Positions 22,231-34,507 of a DNA stretch of 64,000 nt are shown here, piece by piece. Each line of letters begins with the position of its first letter. Position 1 is the first letter of the stretch. Under the pieces are notes generated by a model. It was not told where the DNA came from. It was given only the letters and a program-made list of their open reading frames with translations, and searched no databases. Source of the stretch: Tamarix chinensis (Eukaryota; Streptophyta; Magnoliopsida; Caryophyllales; Tamaricaceae); the NCBI GenBank assembly GCA_030549775.1, contig CM060181.1, positions 59,021,701 to 59,085,700 on the forward strand, given 5' to 3'. Both the position numbers and the translations under genes were made by a program.

Positions 22231-23828
22231 TTCTAGCCTGTACATTGTGAGTTTGACGAGAGGATATTAGCTTATATTATTCAACCTTGTTACTAGTGGA
22301 CTTCATTATTTTCAATGGGCTACCAGCTAGAGTTATACTTTCTACATTATCTTGAGAGCCCATGCATATAAGCTCGCATATGTAATATGATTAGACATTC
22401 TTCTTTTACCAGTCAAAAACCCTCATCGCATCTGTTCTCTCAACAGAATAAACATTATCAATTAAAATATGTTAAGGAGACATCGAGATACGGTTTTCAT
22501 GCGGGTGCTTACTTGCTACGTATATAAGACGAATAACTTTGTGCACTTTTTAATTACATAAATGCTCACACCCAAGAAGTCGATCTTCTCCTCCATGGAA
22601 ATGTAAATGACAGATTTATATATAGATTCCAAAACATTTATTTCCTTGATGACAATGTCACTGGAAAGCCATTCATAATTTTTTTTTCCCCTTTTTTCTA
22701 AGACTGAAAATAAAGAGAAAGGAATAACATGTGCTTCGTTGCATCGCATCCTCTTTTTAGCACCAACCAAAAAAATTTCCATTTGTCACCCGTTGAATAA
22801 TCATATGCTCAAAAACTTTTTCTTTTCTCTTAGCTTGAGATTCCAGCAACATTAATGAAGAACGTAAAGTTAGTTTTGCGTTCCATTTCGAGACATAAGA
22901 TAACAGGCAGATTTTGGTTTGGCATTACCTGCGTTTTTAATCATAAAATGGAGAAGCCTCGATTTTTGACCCATACAATAATTTTTAGTTCTCTTCGTAC
23001 GCCTTAATTAGTTTGTGAATCAAATCACATGCATTTTTTGGCTCCAGAAAAAAACATCAAGAGAAAGCATGAGAAGTGTTGATCGGTTCATGATATCGAT
23101 TGTCATGTTTATGATTTATTGACCAGACTTTTCAATTGATTTCTCTTTCCCTTTGTCTTTTGTTTGTAGGGGTGAATCGCTGTAATTTTATGATTTTATT
23201 TAATTTAAGGTTTAAAAATTTATGGTTTCAGTTATACGAATATTGGGATAGTATATATAAGCTAATATTATTCGATATAATTCTAACTCATAGTTATATT
23301 AACGGTATATGTATTCATTATTAATCATTTGCTATAGTCAGACTTTCCTCTTCATATACTCAAAAGTATTCATGTGTTTTCATCATCATATGGTGCTTGA
23401 ATTAGTCAAAGAGTTGCTTAAAAAATATTTTAACATATGTGCATTATTTGAATTGTGCTTTTATTATATTTTTCTTACAATTTTAAATATGACTTGTATA
23501 TATAGAGATAAGTTTATAGTACGTTTGGTACTACTATAAAACTAAGCTTTTTAAATTACTATTTATTTTTTATTGTTCATTGGTTTGGATTTTTGAAAGA
23601 ATATTAAAATAATTTCATGTTGAATAATTAATTTTCATATTTAAGATGTAAAAATTGTAAATAAAACTAAACTAAACTCAAAACTGTTAATATAGTTTGG
23701 TTTGAATCATTCGATAAATAATTTGTTGAAAATTTTACAAATTATACAAATATGGATTGACTTACTTAGTTTGAAGCCGAAACTAGACTAATTAAACAAT
23801 GTTCACCTCAGCATTTCATAGGTGAGAT
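22231..23828. other. AT-rich spacer, no recognised gene
   Basis: The first ~250 bases may be the 3' LTR of the copia remnant but no ends could be fixed. The rest is AT-rich; the open frames at 22516-22782, 23136-23324 and 23309-23539 show no recognisable family. Confidence 0.5.
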
Positions 23829-24171
23829 TTGAAAAATACTAATATGAATGTAAATGCCCTTCACATTCGTTATCGTGCTCGGAGGAAAGTGACAGAAAAG
23901 GATTGCAATTTTTGGCGTTCTCAGAAGCGTAGTGGGTCACTTAGCGCCAATCTCACTCGTTATTCGTTCCGGTGGTGTAATGCAGCAGAGCCCAGTGGGA
24001 GCCAATGTCTTTATTTTTTGGGCATTTAAAGACGAGTGCTGGTGGAACGATACTCAATGTGGTCGACGCCATTGTTTGTTGGAAGTAGCAGAAGATGGAT
24101 TCTTCTTGTATCATATGCACAAGCGATTGTGGATGCTCCAGTATGAATGGAATCTCGATCTGACGGGATAA
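23829..24171 (+). pseudogene. Plant self-incompatibility S1-homologue, broken copy
   Basis: The C-terminal half has the hallmark end of the S1-homologue (SPH) family: CGRRHCLLEVAEDGFFLYH followed by LQYEWNL. It matches the intact gene at 59420-59866 (CGGRHCFWNATRDGLFLYH, KYEWG). Upstream, ALHIRYRARRK and a WC resembling the conserved WWC lie in a different frame, so at least one frameshift falls near 24000-24035. No signal peptide is present before the N-terminal part. Product would be a secreted ligand-like protein if intact; here it is a pseudogene. Confidence 0.8.
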
Positions 24172-26711
24172 GTTTAATTAACTTCCTTGATTAAACATAC
24201 GGAATAATTTGGAAAGTAGAACGGGTAAAGTTCACGATCAACTTTGTACATTAGGTTCATTGTGTGATTAGTATTCTTATTACTGGGTTATAATTGTGGA
24301 TTAATATGCATATTAAGGTAATACGTGTTCAGTTTACATGATGAGGGTTGGTTGAATGTGATCGTATGTTTAGTGCAATAGCCCAGCTTTAGGATCAAAA
24401 AAATATTTAAACAAATAATGTAAAAGCTAAATCATTTAAATATATATTATTACTTCTAAACTCAGCATAAGTGCCATATCCACTATCTTTTTTATATTAA
24501 GTTTTAAGGTTAAAATATTTTTCTGCTCAATTAAGGTAATATGTCGACATGAGAACTTAGGGAATACTATTACAACAACTTTCATTATTCTAACACAAGA
24601 TCAAAAGGATCCAACAAGAAATAACAGCTAAAATTAAATACAAAAAATTGACACAAGTGTCCAAAAGAATATCCACATTAAAAAATATCAATTATGCATA
24701 TCGAATAGTCCTTAATTACTTTAACCCAAATATGAAACACATCAAAAGGGATCCTTAGACCACTAGCATCCCTACCCCTTAATCTGCAACTCATAGTTTT
24801 CTTTAGTATACTAAATAGTATTATAATATTATTTGTCTCCCATTTTGCTACTCACTCATTTTTACCTCGATATTCTTATCCTACAACATAATAATAATAT
24901 TTACAATCATATTACCCTCTACCCCACCACTCAATCTAACATAATTATTTTGTTGCTATTATTTGTTTAAGTATAAATTTTAGTTTTATATAAAATATTA
25001 ATATTTAATTTGTTTTTTTATCATTGATGGAAAATATTAGTTACTAATAATTATTTTAGTTTTTAAAAAATAATATATTAGTTTGAAATATACTATTATC
25101 AAGATATTTTATTTTGAATATTAAAATTATCATTATAATTATTGATTTTGACAATGACAAATATTTTTAATTTTATTTTCAAAATAGAAGTTATTAGTAC
25201 TATTAAATGCAAACTTTTTTTACTAACACTAATTCAAAAATTAATATTACTCCTATAGTTATTTTCAATTTTTATATTACTAAAAATAATTATATATTTC
25301 TACTCCAAATTTAATAAAAATTAGGTAATATTCATCTAATTTAGTGGGTGATTAATTAAATTGCAAAGTTAATAATATAATATAAAAATAAATTCATCCA
25401 AAATTAATTAATATTATTACAATGTCACATACTCAAACTCACCCCACCCCTTGCTCCCTCCCCAGGTTCTCCTTTCCTTTTCTTTTTCCATTTTTTTTCT
25501 CTTTTCTTTTTATTATTCGTTTTCCACCTTTTTGAGGACCTAAATGGAGTTGTGGATCATAATTTCCTACCCCTTGCCTTCTTTTCCACTAAGGTAGATT
25601 TGAATAGGAAGTAAATGATATCTTGCCCCAATTTTTTTTTAAGGATGCAGATGGTCTAAGTCCACTTTACAAGATCCCAAATGCTTATTGAAAAAACTAG
25701 TGACCATAAAATGATGCATGTTAGTAGACTCATACTTTGTAAAATAATCTACCCTGAGTATATGAAGGTTTCATCATACAAATAGAATATGGATAAACAA
25801 GATCATATTAACATAATGCAACATTCACATATAATAATAGAGTACACAAGACATCATATTCAAACATGCTTAGATGACATTTGCATGTCATAACAACATG
25901 TAATATAGAAGAACAAGCCATCACCACACTTATATGAGACTATAACTAAAACACCTTGATGCGGAGCATCTCAAACTTACTCTTCTAACATTGAAGAACA
26001 AGAGTTAGCATAGTTAAAGATGGTACCAATTGTAATGATGTAGGATAAAATGATCAATACTTAGCATTTATTATTATAGAGCCTATTGTCCTTTATCTAG
26101 AATGGATACCCTAAAAATTCGAAGATGAAGAGATGGCTATATTGCTAGTTATAGATGAAACTTTCAAAATAAGTCACTAGTAATAAAGGCGTATGCATGG
26201 TATGCATGAGGTACATGAGAACAATTTTTTAAACTTAAGTGGCATGTGTTTAGTCTTTATCTATTTTTTTATTTACTTATTTATTTTGTTAATTAGTTAT
26301 ATTATGATTGGCTAGTGTATAAAGTAGCTTTTTAAGGGGATACTATTTTACTCTCTCTTATAGGGCTTATCTTATAAAATGTGCTTGGAATGGGGAACAA
26401 GACATTGCATGAGGCTAATTAGATTAGATTTTTATTCCTAATTAATTAAAATTATCTTGTAATATTGAGGAGGTGCAAATTATAAAAGCCTTAGAGTTAC
26501 ACGTCGGTATACATGGCTAAATTGAATAAAATACAAGTTATTCTTTATTTAAACTTTGTGAGAGTTCTTCTCAATTATAATCAATTTTGTGTGAGTGATT
26601 ATTATTGAAACCCTTAATCTTTTTCTTTTTTTAAACTAGAGGTTAATTAATATCCCCAAACCCATCCATAACCCACAACAGTCATCAACCCTAATCATCA
26701 CTTTTCATACA
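24172..26711. other. AT-rich intergenic DNA
   Basis: No gene. 24900-25400 is extremely AT-rich. 26340-26690 has an LTR-like look (TTATAAAAGCC near 26480, then a U5-like stretch) but no partner or ends were found. The left end of element E's 3' LTR follows. Confidence 0.5.
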
Positions 26712-26907
26712 TGTTGTGTCGAACCCTTGAGTACAAGTGCTTATAAAAGTATGGAATCATGCAGGCCTTTCCCATTAATAACCCCATTAGAAGCATCATT
26801 AATGAATTAACCTTCCTAAGGAACGACTTATGCCTTATAGTAAATGTTACAATGACAATTTTTTAATAATTACAAAGTACACAATAAAAATAACAACGCT
26901 ACACAAC
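26712..26907 (-). repeat. Element E 3' LTR, distal segment
   Basis: TGTTGTGTCGAACCC onward matches 41295-41487 of the 5' LTR. It ends in GCTACACAAC (26898-26907), the LINE target duplication; the LTR continues at 31890. Homology with the other LTR includes about 9 bases further left (TTTCATACA), so the exact LTR end is uncertain. Confidence 0.85.
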
Positions 26908-27238
26908 GTTTTTTTTTATAAGTAAGAAGATTTATTACTATCGAAATGGAAGTTACAACCAACCAAAACAATCAATACAATCAAGTAGGGATAACCACCT
27001 AGCATATTTAGCATACAGACTATGGTGAACTATTCTCCTAGAAACATTCATAATAATGACTCTTATAAGCATAGAGTTTTGCCTAGCCTGATTTTGAAAC
27101 AATCGAAGTTTCCTTTCATGCCAAATAGTAGCAATATAAGAAATAAAAAAAGCCCCTCAAATATGTTTTTTTTTTCTAAAATTCTGTCAAGATCTTGTGA
27201 TTAAAGCTTTGACTTTATGATCCCAGCCAGTGATCCTA

Positions 27239-27547
27239 TCACTTCTCCCTACAGCCACCTTGATCTTTTACCAAAACATGGAAGTAAAAGGGCAAAAAAG
27301 AAATAAATGATCTCTGGTTTCCACATGCTGCTGACAAAAAAACACACCTTGGATCCACATCCATACCTAGCTCCCCCAAACTTTCTTTAGTTAGTAACCT
27401 ATTCATGAATGCAAGCCAGGCTAGAAATCTCAATCTTCGGATAATCAAAGGCCTCCAAACTAGGACTGCCCACTTCTGCTTCTCTTTTTTAGTACGAATA
27501 AAATGGTAAGCTACTTTAATGCTAAAATCAGTAACATTCCTTTCCAC
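27239..27547 (-). pseudogene. LINE zf-RVT domain (C-terminal)
   Basis: FSIKVAYHFIRTKKEKQKW, LVWRPLIIRRLRFLAWLAF and NRLLTKESLGELGMDVDPRC match the zinc-binding RVT-associated domain (PF13966 type) at the C-terminus of plant LINE ORF2. Further cysteines and histidines fall in an adjacent frame, so a frameshift lies within it. Confidence 0.88.
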
Positions 27548-27637
27548 ACAAGCCTGGACATACTCCTGTAAAAGCTAAGGTATTCTATGAAAAATCCAAG
27601 AAGTGTAAGCTAAGGGAATAAAGTCCCACACAAACAT

Positions 27638-29201
27638 CTACCTAAGATAAATGGTGTGCACCCATTTAACCCATAAAGTATCCTTCTTTGCTGCAATATT
27701 CCAAAGTAGCTTCCCTAAAGCACAATTATTCCATATATCCAGATTCAGTAAGCCTAGACCTCCTTCATTTGTTGGGCAACAAATCTTATCCCAAGATACA
27801 AGGGAATTCTTCCTTACACTCACCTTTCCTAACCACAAAAAACCCTTGCACATACTGATAAAACAGTGCAGCACTTTCCTGGGAAGCAATATCATTTGGC
27901 TGAAATAAAGCTGGACACTAAACAATACTAATTTTATTAGCTACAAACGACCAGCATATGACAGATATAGTGTATTCCAATACCTCAATCTAGCAGTAAT
28001 TTTATCCAGAAGGGGTTGCATATGGATTGTAGAAAGCCCTGCTGAAGTCAAAGGCAGACCCAAATAGGTTATGGGAAAAGATCCTGTCGTGAAGCTAAGA
28101 TATGACAGAATGGAAGCTTGAACATGCTCATTGACACCCCCAAAGAAGACACTATACTTTAAAGGATTGATAGACAGACCTAATAAAGTAGAGAACTGAG
28201 TTAAAACCTCTTGTAAACAAATGACACTCTGCAGCTCACCCTTGCAAAACAGCAGCAGATCATCGGCAAAATTTAGATTGATGAGCCTCAGGGATTTACA
28301 TCTAAGGTGACCATGGAATCTTGGATCAGCCTATAACTTCTTCAATCATCTGCTGAAATAGTCCATCACCAACACAAACAGATAGGGGGATAAAGGATCT
28401 CCTTGTCTTAAGCCTCTTCTCCCAGGAAAAGGGAAAGCAAGTACCCCATTGAAACTCACAAAGAAAGAAACAGAGGTAATACATGCCAAAATCAACTTTA
28501 CAAAATGATGTGGAAACCCATATAAGAGTAAGACATTCTGTAAGAAATTCCAATTCACCATGTCATATACTTTTTGAAGATGAATCTTAAGCATACACCT
28601 AGGTGATATACCCCTGGTAGAGTATTTCTTGACTAATTCATGAGCCAAGAGAATATTCTCTCCAATACTTCTACCCTTGATGAAAGAATTTTGAGAATAG
28701 TCAATGATAGTAGGCATAATACTCTTCAATTTTTGCACAAAAATTTTGGAAATGATTTTATACAGCACATTACAGCAAGCTATGGGTCTAAAATCAGCCA
28801 CCCTATTTGCATTTGGCTTCTTGGGAACTAGTGTTAAAGCAGTGATATTCACTTTCCTAGGCATGAACCCAAAAGCAAAAAATTCTCTTACAGCCCATAT
28901 AAGTTCATCAGCAACAATATGCCAGCTTGCTTTGAAAACGCCTGTAGAGTACCCATCAATCCTGGGGGCTTTAGTGTCTCCCATAGAAAAAAATAGCCTC
29001 TTTGACTTCATCTTTAGACACAGGTGCAGTGAGGCCAGCTTGTTGAGCCTGTGACAATTGAGATTCAATAACAGAATGATCCAGCACTCCCATCATCTTT
29101 TTCTTAGTCCCCAAAAGTTGTTCATAATAAGCTATGAAAGCAGCTTGTATATTTGTTGCCCCTCTGATTTCCCTATTTCCTAAGTCCAGCAACATTACCA
29201 C
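27638..29201 (-). pseudogene. LINE reverse transcriptase (ORF2)
   Basis: LINE RT copies the element's RNA at the nicked target. Visible blocks are APRIDGYSTGVFKASW, ITALTLVPKKPNANRVADF and RPIACCNVLYKIISK, then SQNSFIKGRSIGENILLAHE, RRGLRQGDPLSPYLFVL (28390-28440), the catalytic FADDL near 28260-28275, and thumb-like sequence ending in CKGFLWLG and LVSWDKICCP, NEGGLGLLNL. Stops and frame changes occur around 28330 and 27900. Confidence 0.93.
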
Positions 29202-30400
29202 TGATTTCCTCTATTGTCTTTCCTTTACCTAAGCATAGAAATACTTGTGATTTGAATCCCTACAATTAAGCCATTGAATACAAGCTTTATGCTTGAAAAA
29301 TATTTCCTCACAATGCAGCAAGTGATGGTAATACTTCTCCATACGAAGATGATCCCTTTGAACAATATTAGCAGGGTTGGAATAAATGAATTTTTGCAAG
29401 GAATCCACCTCCTCCCTAGCAGCTTTAACTTTGTAAGAAATAGAACCATACTTGTCTTTATTGAGTTTCTTTAAATCCTGCGTCAAAAGAAATAATCTCT
29501 TGGAAAGTCTGAGTAAAAAATTACCACCTAATTTTATACTCCAGACTCTTTTGACAAGAGGTAGGAACTCCTCAGATTCAGTCCAGAACTGGAAAATTTT
29601 AAATGGTTTAGGTTCTAAAAGAAATGGAATATGCAATTGGATAACCACGGGACTATGATCTGAAAATAAAGGACTCAAGAACTCTACCAGTGAATGAGGA
29701 AAAGAGTCCAGCTAAGCCTTATTTACTAGAGCCTTATCCAACTTACAGAAAACCTCTTCTTCTCCAAACCTATGGCTCGACCAAGTAAAATGAAATCCTT
29801 AACTTTGAAGATCAAAGTGGCCCAGATCCAGACAACAATCCCTAAAATCTTGGACATTAGAAGCATTAGGAAGACCACCCTGGAACTTGTCATTAGCATT
29901 CAAGATCACATTAAAATCACCTAACACAATCCATGGGACATTACCTGGAGAATGAGTCTTCAACCATTTCCATAAACCCCTTCGATCTGCCTCACTATTA
30001 TGAGCATAGACAAAAGTCACAAAAACATTTATAGTAGTCTGCAAATTTGAAAAATTACACAAAATAGCTTGGTCACACATGGAGTAGGAACCCAGCACCC
30101 AAACTTTAGGATCCCAGAGAACCCAAATCCTTCCATTTGGATAATGGGATTAATTAGTAAGAGTAGTCCAACCCCTTCTGACCTTATTAAAAACAGCAAA
30201 AAAAATTTATTCTTTAACTCTAGTTTCAAGAAGACTAATCAATGACAGTTTGTGCATATAGCACAGAACCTCGTGACTTCCTTATGTTTGGAAGTCTTAT
30301 TCAAACCAAGAAAATTCCAAGCACTAAAAATTTCCACCAAGATCAAGGAAGGAACAACCTTGTTCACCACCAACAAACCTGCCCTCTATATACACTACTG
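29202..30400 (-). pseudogene. LINE endonuclease (ORF2, N-terminal)
   Basis: The start has an AWNFLGLN-type block near 30345, then VFVTFVYAHN, RRGLWKWL and PWIVLGDFNVILNANDK (30000-29900), typical of the exonuclease-endonuclease-phosphatase fold, and SDHSPVVIQL near 29650, containing the catalytic SDHSP motif. The coding then runs to the RT through a linker with LNCRDSNHKYFYA near 29235. Broken by several frame changes. Confidence 0.9.
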
Positions 30401-30449
30401 TCTCATGGCCTCCAACAGAACCGTCCTGAGCCCCAGATAGGAGAGCTCT

Positions 30450-31816
30450 TTACCTAGTCATCCTTGGTTCAGAAGAAGGAAAATAGGGTCTCTGTGTGTC
30501 CTTTCTAGTCATGGCCTTCTCCCTCCCTGCAACAGAAAAAGATATAGGAAGAGGTGGAACAGAACCATGCAACCTGGAACATTCAGCTTTGTCCACATTT
30601 TGTTGATCCTCCACAGTCTTAGTCACAGGTGGATCATTCAGCACCACTGGTTGATGGTTTTCTTCAAATGCAGGAGCTTTATGCTTCCTGAGATCCCGCA
30701 CCATTCTCCACTTTCCCCCTTTTTCCTGGCCCTCTTTTACAACTAGCTGAGAACACTTACACCTCCTGGTATCATGGCTAAAACAATCACATAGAGGGCG
30801 ATACATAGGCTTCCAGTCATATTCCACTATTTGCTCAACTTCCACCCCCTCAGGATCCAATATAAGGAATGACTCCAAAAGAGGTTTTTTGACATCAACC
30901 TCGACCATCACTCATGGATAAGAAGCTCGATCCTTGGATGCTGTAATAGCATCAGCACAAACAGGAATACCAACATCACTTGCAATCTTACTAAGCGAGC
31001 TTGAAGACCAATATTCCAGGGGAAGATTAGGAAATCGAATCCATAAAGGCAACACTTATATCTCATCTAGATTTAATTTCAATCTCCTATTCCATCTTTT
31101 CAAAACAAAAGGTCTATTAAAAAATGTCCAATGCTGGCTGAGCACCCAAGTGGCATCCTCTTTTGAATGAAACCGAAAGAGATAAAAACCAAATGTATGC
31201 AATATAAATTATGGCGTTTTAATACCAGACCATTGCCTTCTAACAAAGCCCCACATCTGATTGTATGATGGAGCATCCCCAAAGACAAACCCAATAAAAT
31301 TATTAGCCCATTGAAGAGCCTCAGACTCAATATCCTTCTTATCTAACTTAACCATTAACTTTCCATTATCGTAAGAGGGGTTATAAAAGGATAACGCATG
31401 TCCATGACTAGGTATACGGTTACCCATAAGCACATCCCTCCAAGTTAAAGAGTTAGGGGGAGACGCAGGCTAATTCCGATCCCATACTATCATCTTACCT
31501 ATAGTATCCGGATTAGCACCATCAAGACCAGTTGATCCCTCTTCATGGCTCCTTGTAGGGGTACGAGATCAATAATAAATGGTTCTAAATGATTATCAGG
31601 ACTCCCATCGTTTACAACCATGTCGATCAAATCCCCCTCATTCGGTAAGATTAGGTCAACACTTTTCTCAGCATCCTTACTCTCAGAATTCCTTTTCTTC
31701 CGAGTCAAATCATCATCTTTTGAAGCCATCCCAATACCATCATTTGCCTTAGCCCTCAGTGACACAATCGAAACAGGCGAATATTTCTTCTTCTTTGCCA
31801 TTCCTGAACAGCTCAC
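30450..31816 (-). pseudogene. LINE ORF1 (DUF4283-type RNA-binding protein)
   Basis: The N-terminus is a basic, lysine-rich stretch starting MAKKKKYSP (about 31800). A DUF4283-type domain follows (ALQWANNFIGFVFGDAPSYN and MWGFVRRQW near 31330-31220), then a region ending in YDWKPMYRPLCDCFSHDTRRC near 30770-30830, a CCHC-type zinc knuckle. Several frameshifts separate the pieces. It would bind the LINE RNA. Confidence 0.85.
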
Positions 31817-31889
31817 TTAAACCCTAGGAGAGAGGAGAGAGCTAAATTGCTACAAAGAGTTTATTATTAAGGAAAAGTAGCTACACAAC

Positions 31890-32196
31890 TTAATAAGGCT
31901 ATATATAGATATAATCATATGTGATTAAACTTTATAGTCTTGTTGCCTTATTCTTCGTTGCACTTTGTAATCTTGTAATCCATTATCATTGCTTTGTACC
32001 TCAAAGATCTTCAACCATTATGAACTTCATGAATTTTTGGCAAACATGTACAATACCATCAAGAACGACTTCATAAAACATTAGAATCATAAGAATTTTC
32101 AAGCATAATTATTTCTATCTCCAAGTATCTAATTCCTCTTGATCTCTATCATTAGAAGAAGAGGATTGAGAGTTTTTAAGGGGGACTCCAACATCA
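31890..32196 (-). repeat. Element E 3' LTR, proximal segment
   Basis: Aligns with 41488-41794. The LTR starts (minus strand) TGATGTTGGAG at 32196 after the purine tract AAGGGGAGAA (32206-32197). The last ~27 codons of pol lie within it. Confidence 0.88.
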
Positions 32197-33510
32197 TTCT
32201 CCCCTTGTAGAGAAGAATTTGCCTTCAAATTAGCAGCACTATAATATGGAGAGAAGTCTTCAATATTGAAAGTTCTAGATACTCCTCTATAATATTCAGG
32301 CAAATGAAGTTCATGTGCGTTATTTCCAAATTTTCTTAATATTTTGAATGGTCCATCCACTCTTGGCATTAGTTTATTCTTTCTTATGTTTGGAAATCTC
32401 TCTTTGCTCAAATGCAACCCTACCAAGTCTCCTGGCATAAACACTTGTTGAATTCTATTTTTATTAGCTTGAGCTTGGCATTTAGCATTCAATTTTTCAA
32501 TGTTATATTTAATTTTTTGATGAATTTTTCTAAAGAATTTGATTCTTTCCTTAACATCATAATTATTTATATCCACTCTCTTAAATGACAGTATATCAAT
32601 GAGTAGATATGAATCAACCCCATATATAATCTCAAAAGGACTCATTTTAGTTGTACTAGAAGGACTCCTATTGTATGCAAACTTAGCATGCACAAGCTTT
32701 ATACCTCAATCTCAATGAGTAGATATGAAAAAGCTTGAGTTGTATTAGAAGCATCTATAGTTCTATTAGTTACTTCAGTTTGACCATCCATTTGTGGTTG
32801 ATGAGTAGTACTAAATAGTAGCTTAGTACCTAACATGTGCCAAATTGTCTTCTAAAAGTAGCTTAAGAATTGGACATCTCTATCTAATACTATATTTTTT
32901 GGAATCCCATGTCATTTCATTATTTCCTGGAAATACAATTCCGCAACATGTGTTGCATTATCAATTTTGTTACAAGGTATAAAATACTCCATTTTTTAAA
33001 ATCTATCCACTAGCATAAGAATTGAATCTTCACCCCTATGAGTCCATGGTAATCCTAATATGAAATCCATGCTAACACTTTTCCAAGGTTGACCAGGTAC
33101 TAGTAAAAGATTATACAAATCCTTATGGAAGAAACATTTCCTTTTCTAACAAGTTACGCATCTTCCTCTAATTATTTGTACTAGTTTTATCATCTGTGGC
33201 CAATAGAAGTTTTTTTGTAGTATTTCCATGGTCTTATGAACTTCATAATGACCAGATATACCTCCCTCATGTACTTATTTAACAAGTAAACCACATACAC
33301 TTGAATGAGGTATACACAACTTATTATGTTTAAAGAGATAGTCATCATGTAATAAATAATTAGCAAAACTACTATTCTTTTGCACATATTATAAATGTCA
33401 ACAAAATCTTTGTCCTTATTATATAACTCCTTCAACATCTCAAATCCGAATAACTTAGCATCCAACATGACTAATATTATAGATCTATGAGATAAAGCAT
33501 TTGCCACAAT
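32115..33510 (-). pseudogene. gypsy integrase of element E
   Basis: From right to left on the + strand: the RNase H end MANALSHRS, LLxELYNKDKDFVDIYN (33500-33390), a decayed zinc-binding domain and core (stops around 32690-33190), then an open segment 32693-32115 with KFAYNRSPSSTTKMSPFEIIYG, MPGDLVGLHLSKERFPNIRK and SRTFNIEDFSPYYSAANL. The C-terminus (KNSQSSSSNDRDQEELDTW) is encoded inside the LTR, and a similar segment is readable in the 5' LTR near 41700-41780. Confidence 0.9.
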
Positions 33511-34507
33511 ATTTTCTTTACCATTAAAATGCTTGATAGAAACATGAAGGATTGTAAGAAACTAACACATTTTGTATGACTCACACTAATTTTCTCTTTC
33601 ATATTAAAATATTTCAAACTCTCATATTTTGAATGTAAAACAAATGGTTAAGGCCTTAGGTAATGACTCCATATTCCCATAGTTCGTATGATGTCATAGA
33701 ACTCTTTTTCATATAAGGAATAATTCAGCCTCTCTTCATTCAATTTCTCACTAAAAATGCAATAGTTCATTTTTCTAATGAGAACATACTTCCTATCCCT
33801 ACCCCACTTACATCACAAGTAACTTCAAATAATTTCTCAAAGTTGGGTAAAGCTAGTACTAGTGCATTACAAAACTTATTCTTCAAATTTTGGAAAGCTT
33901 TAGTTGAATCCTTACTCTAATTAAACTCACCCTTTTTCATGAGTTTAGTTATCAACAAAGAAATAGTAGAAAAGTATTTAATGAATCTCCTATATAATGT
34001 CAGCTAGCTCTTAATATCCTCAATTTTAGTAGGATCAACCTTAATGCCTTTGCTACTCACTATGTTCCCAAAGAAAAATATACTCAAAAGCATAAATTAA
34101 AACTTCTTTATTTTTCCATAGAGTTTATGTCTCCCTCAGTTTATCAAACAATTTCCTTATATGAATTAGATGTCTATTTTAACTGTACATGAATATATCA
34201 TCTAAATACACTAATAAAATCTTTGATAAAAGGTCTAAGTACTTCATTCATTAGCCTCATGAATGAGCTTGGTGCATTACATAAGCTAAAAGGCATCACC
34301 AACCACCCATAAAGACCATACTTAGTCTTGAATGTAGTCTTCCACTCATCCCCCTCTCTAATCCTCATCTAATGATATACACTTCTCATATTAATCTTAA
34401 ATAATACCTATGTCCCACATAACTCATCTATCATATCATTTAGTCTTAGCATTGGAAATTAATATTTAATAGTGATATTGTTAGCAATTCTTAAGTCAAT
34501 TCATATA
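33511..34507 (-). pseudogene. RNase H and C-terminal part of RT, element E
   Basis: Across frames the minus strand gives DLRIANNITIKY just left of the family D insertion, then [37 protein letters not shown], a YLDD catalytic motif near 34180-34205, and RNase H blocks with NYSLYEKEF-like sequence near 33700. Multiple stops and frameshifts. The N-terminal part of the RT continues at 38197. Confidence 0.88.

Larger units (their letters stand above)
26908..31879 (-). mobile_element. L1-type LINE, near full length (4972 bp)
   Basis: Flanked by the 10-bp duplication GCTACACAAC (26898-26907 and 31880-31889). The minus-strand 3' end has an A-rich tail (T run at 26909-26917). Contents in order are an ORF1 with DUF4283-type and zinc-knuckle domains, an apurinic endonuclease, reverse transcriptase and a zf-RVT domain, the standard plant L1 layout. 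Frameshifts and stops interrupt both reading frames. It inserted into element E's 3' LTR, whose two halves match the uninterrupted 5' LTR. Confidence 0.93.
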
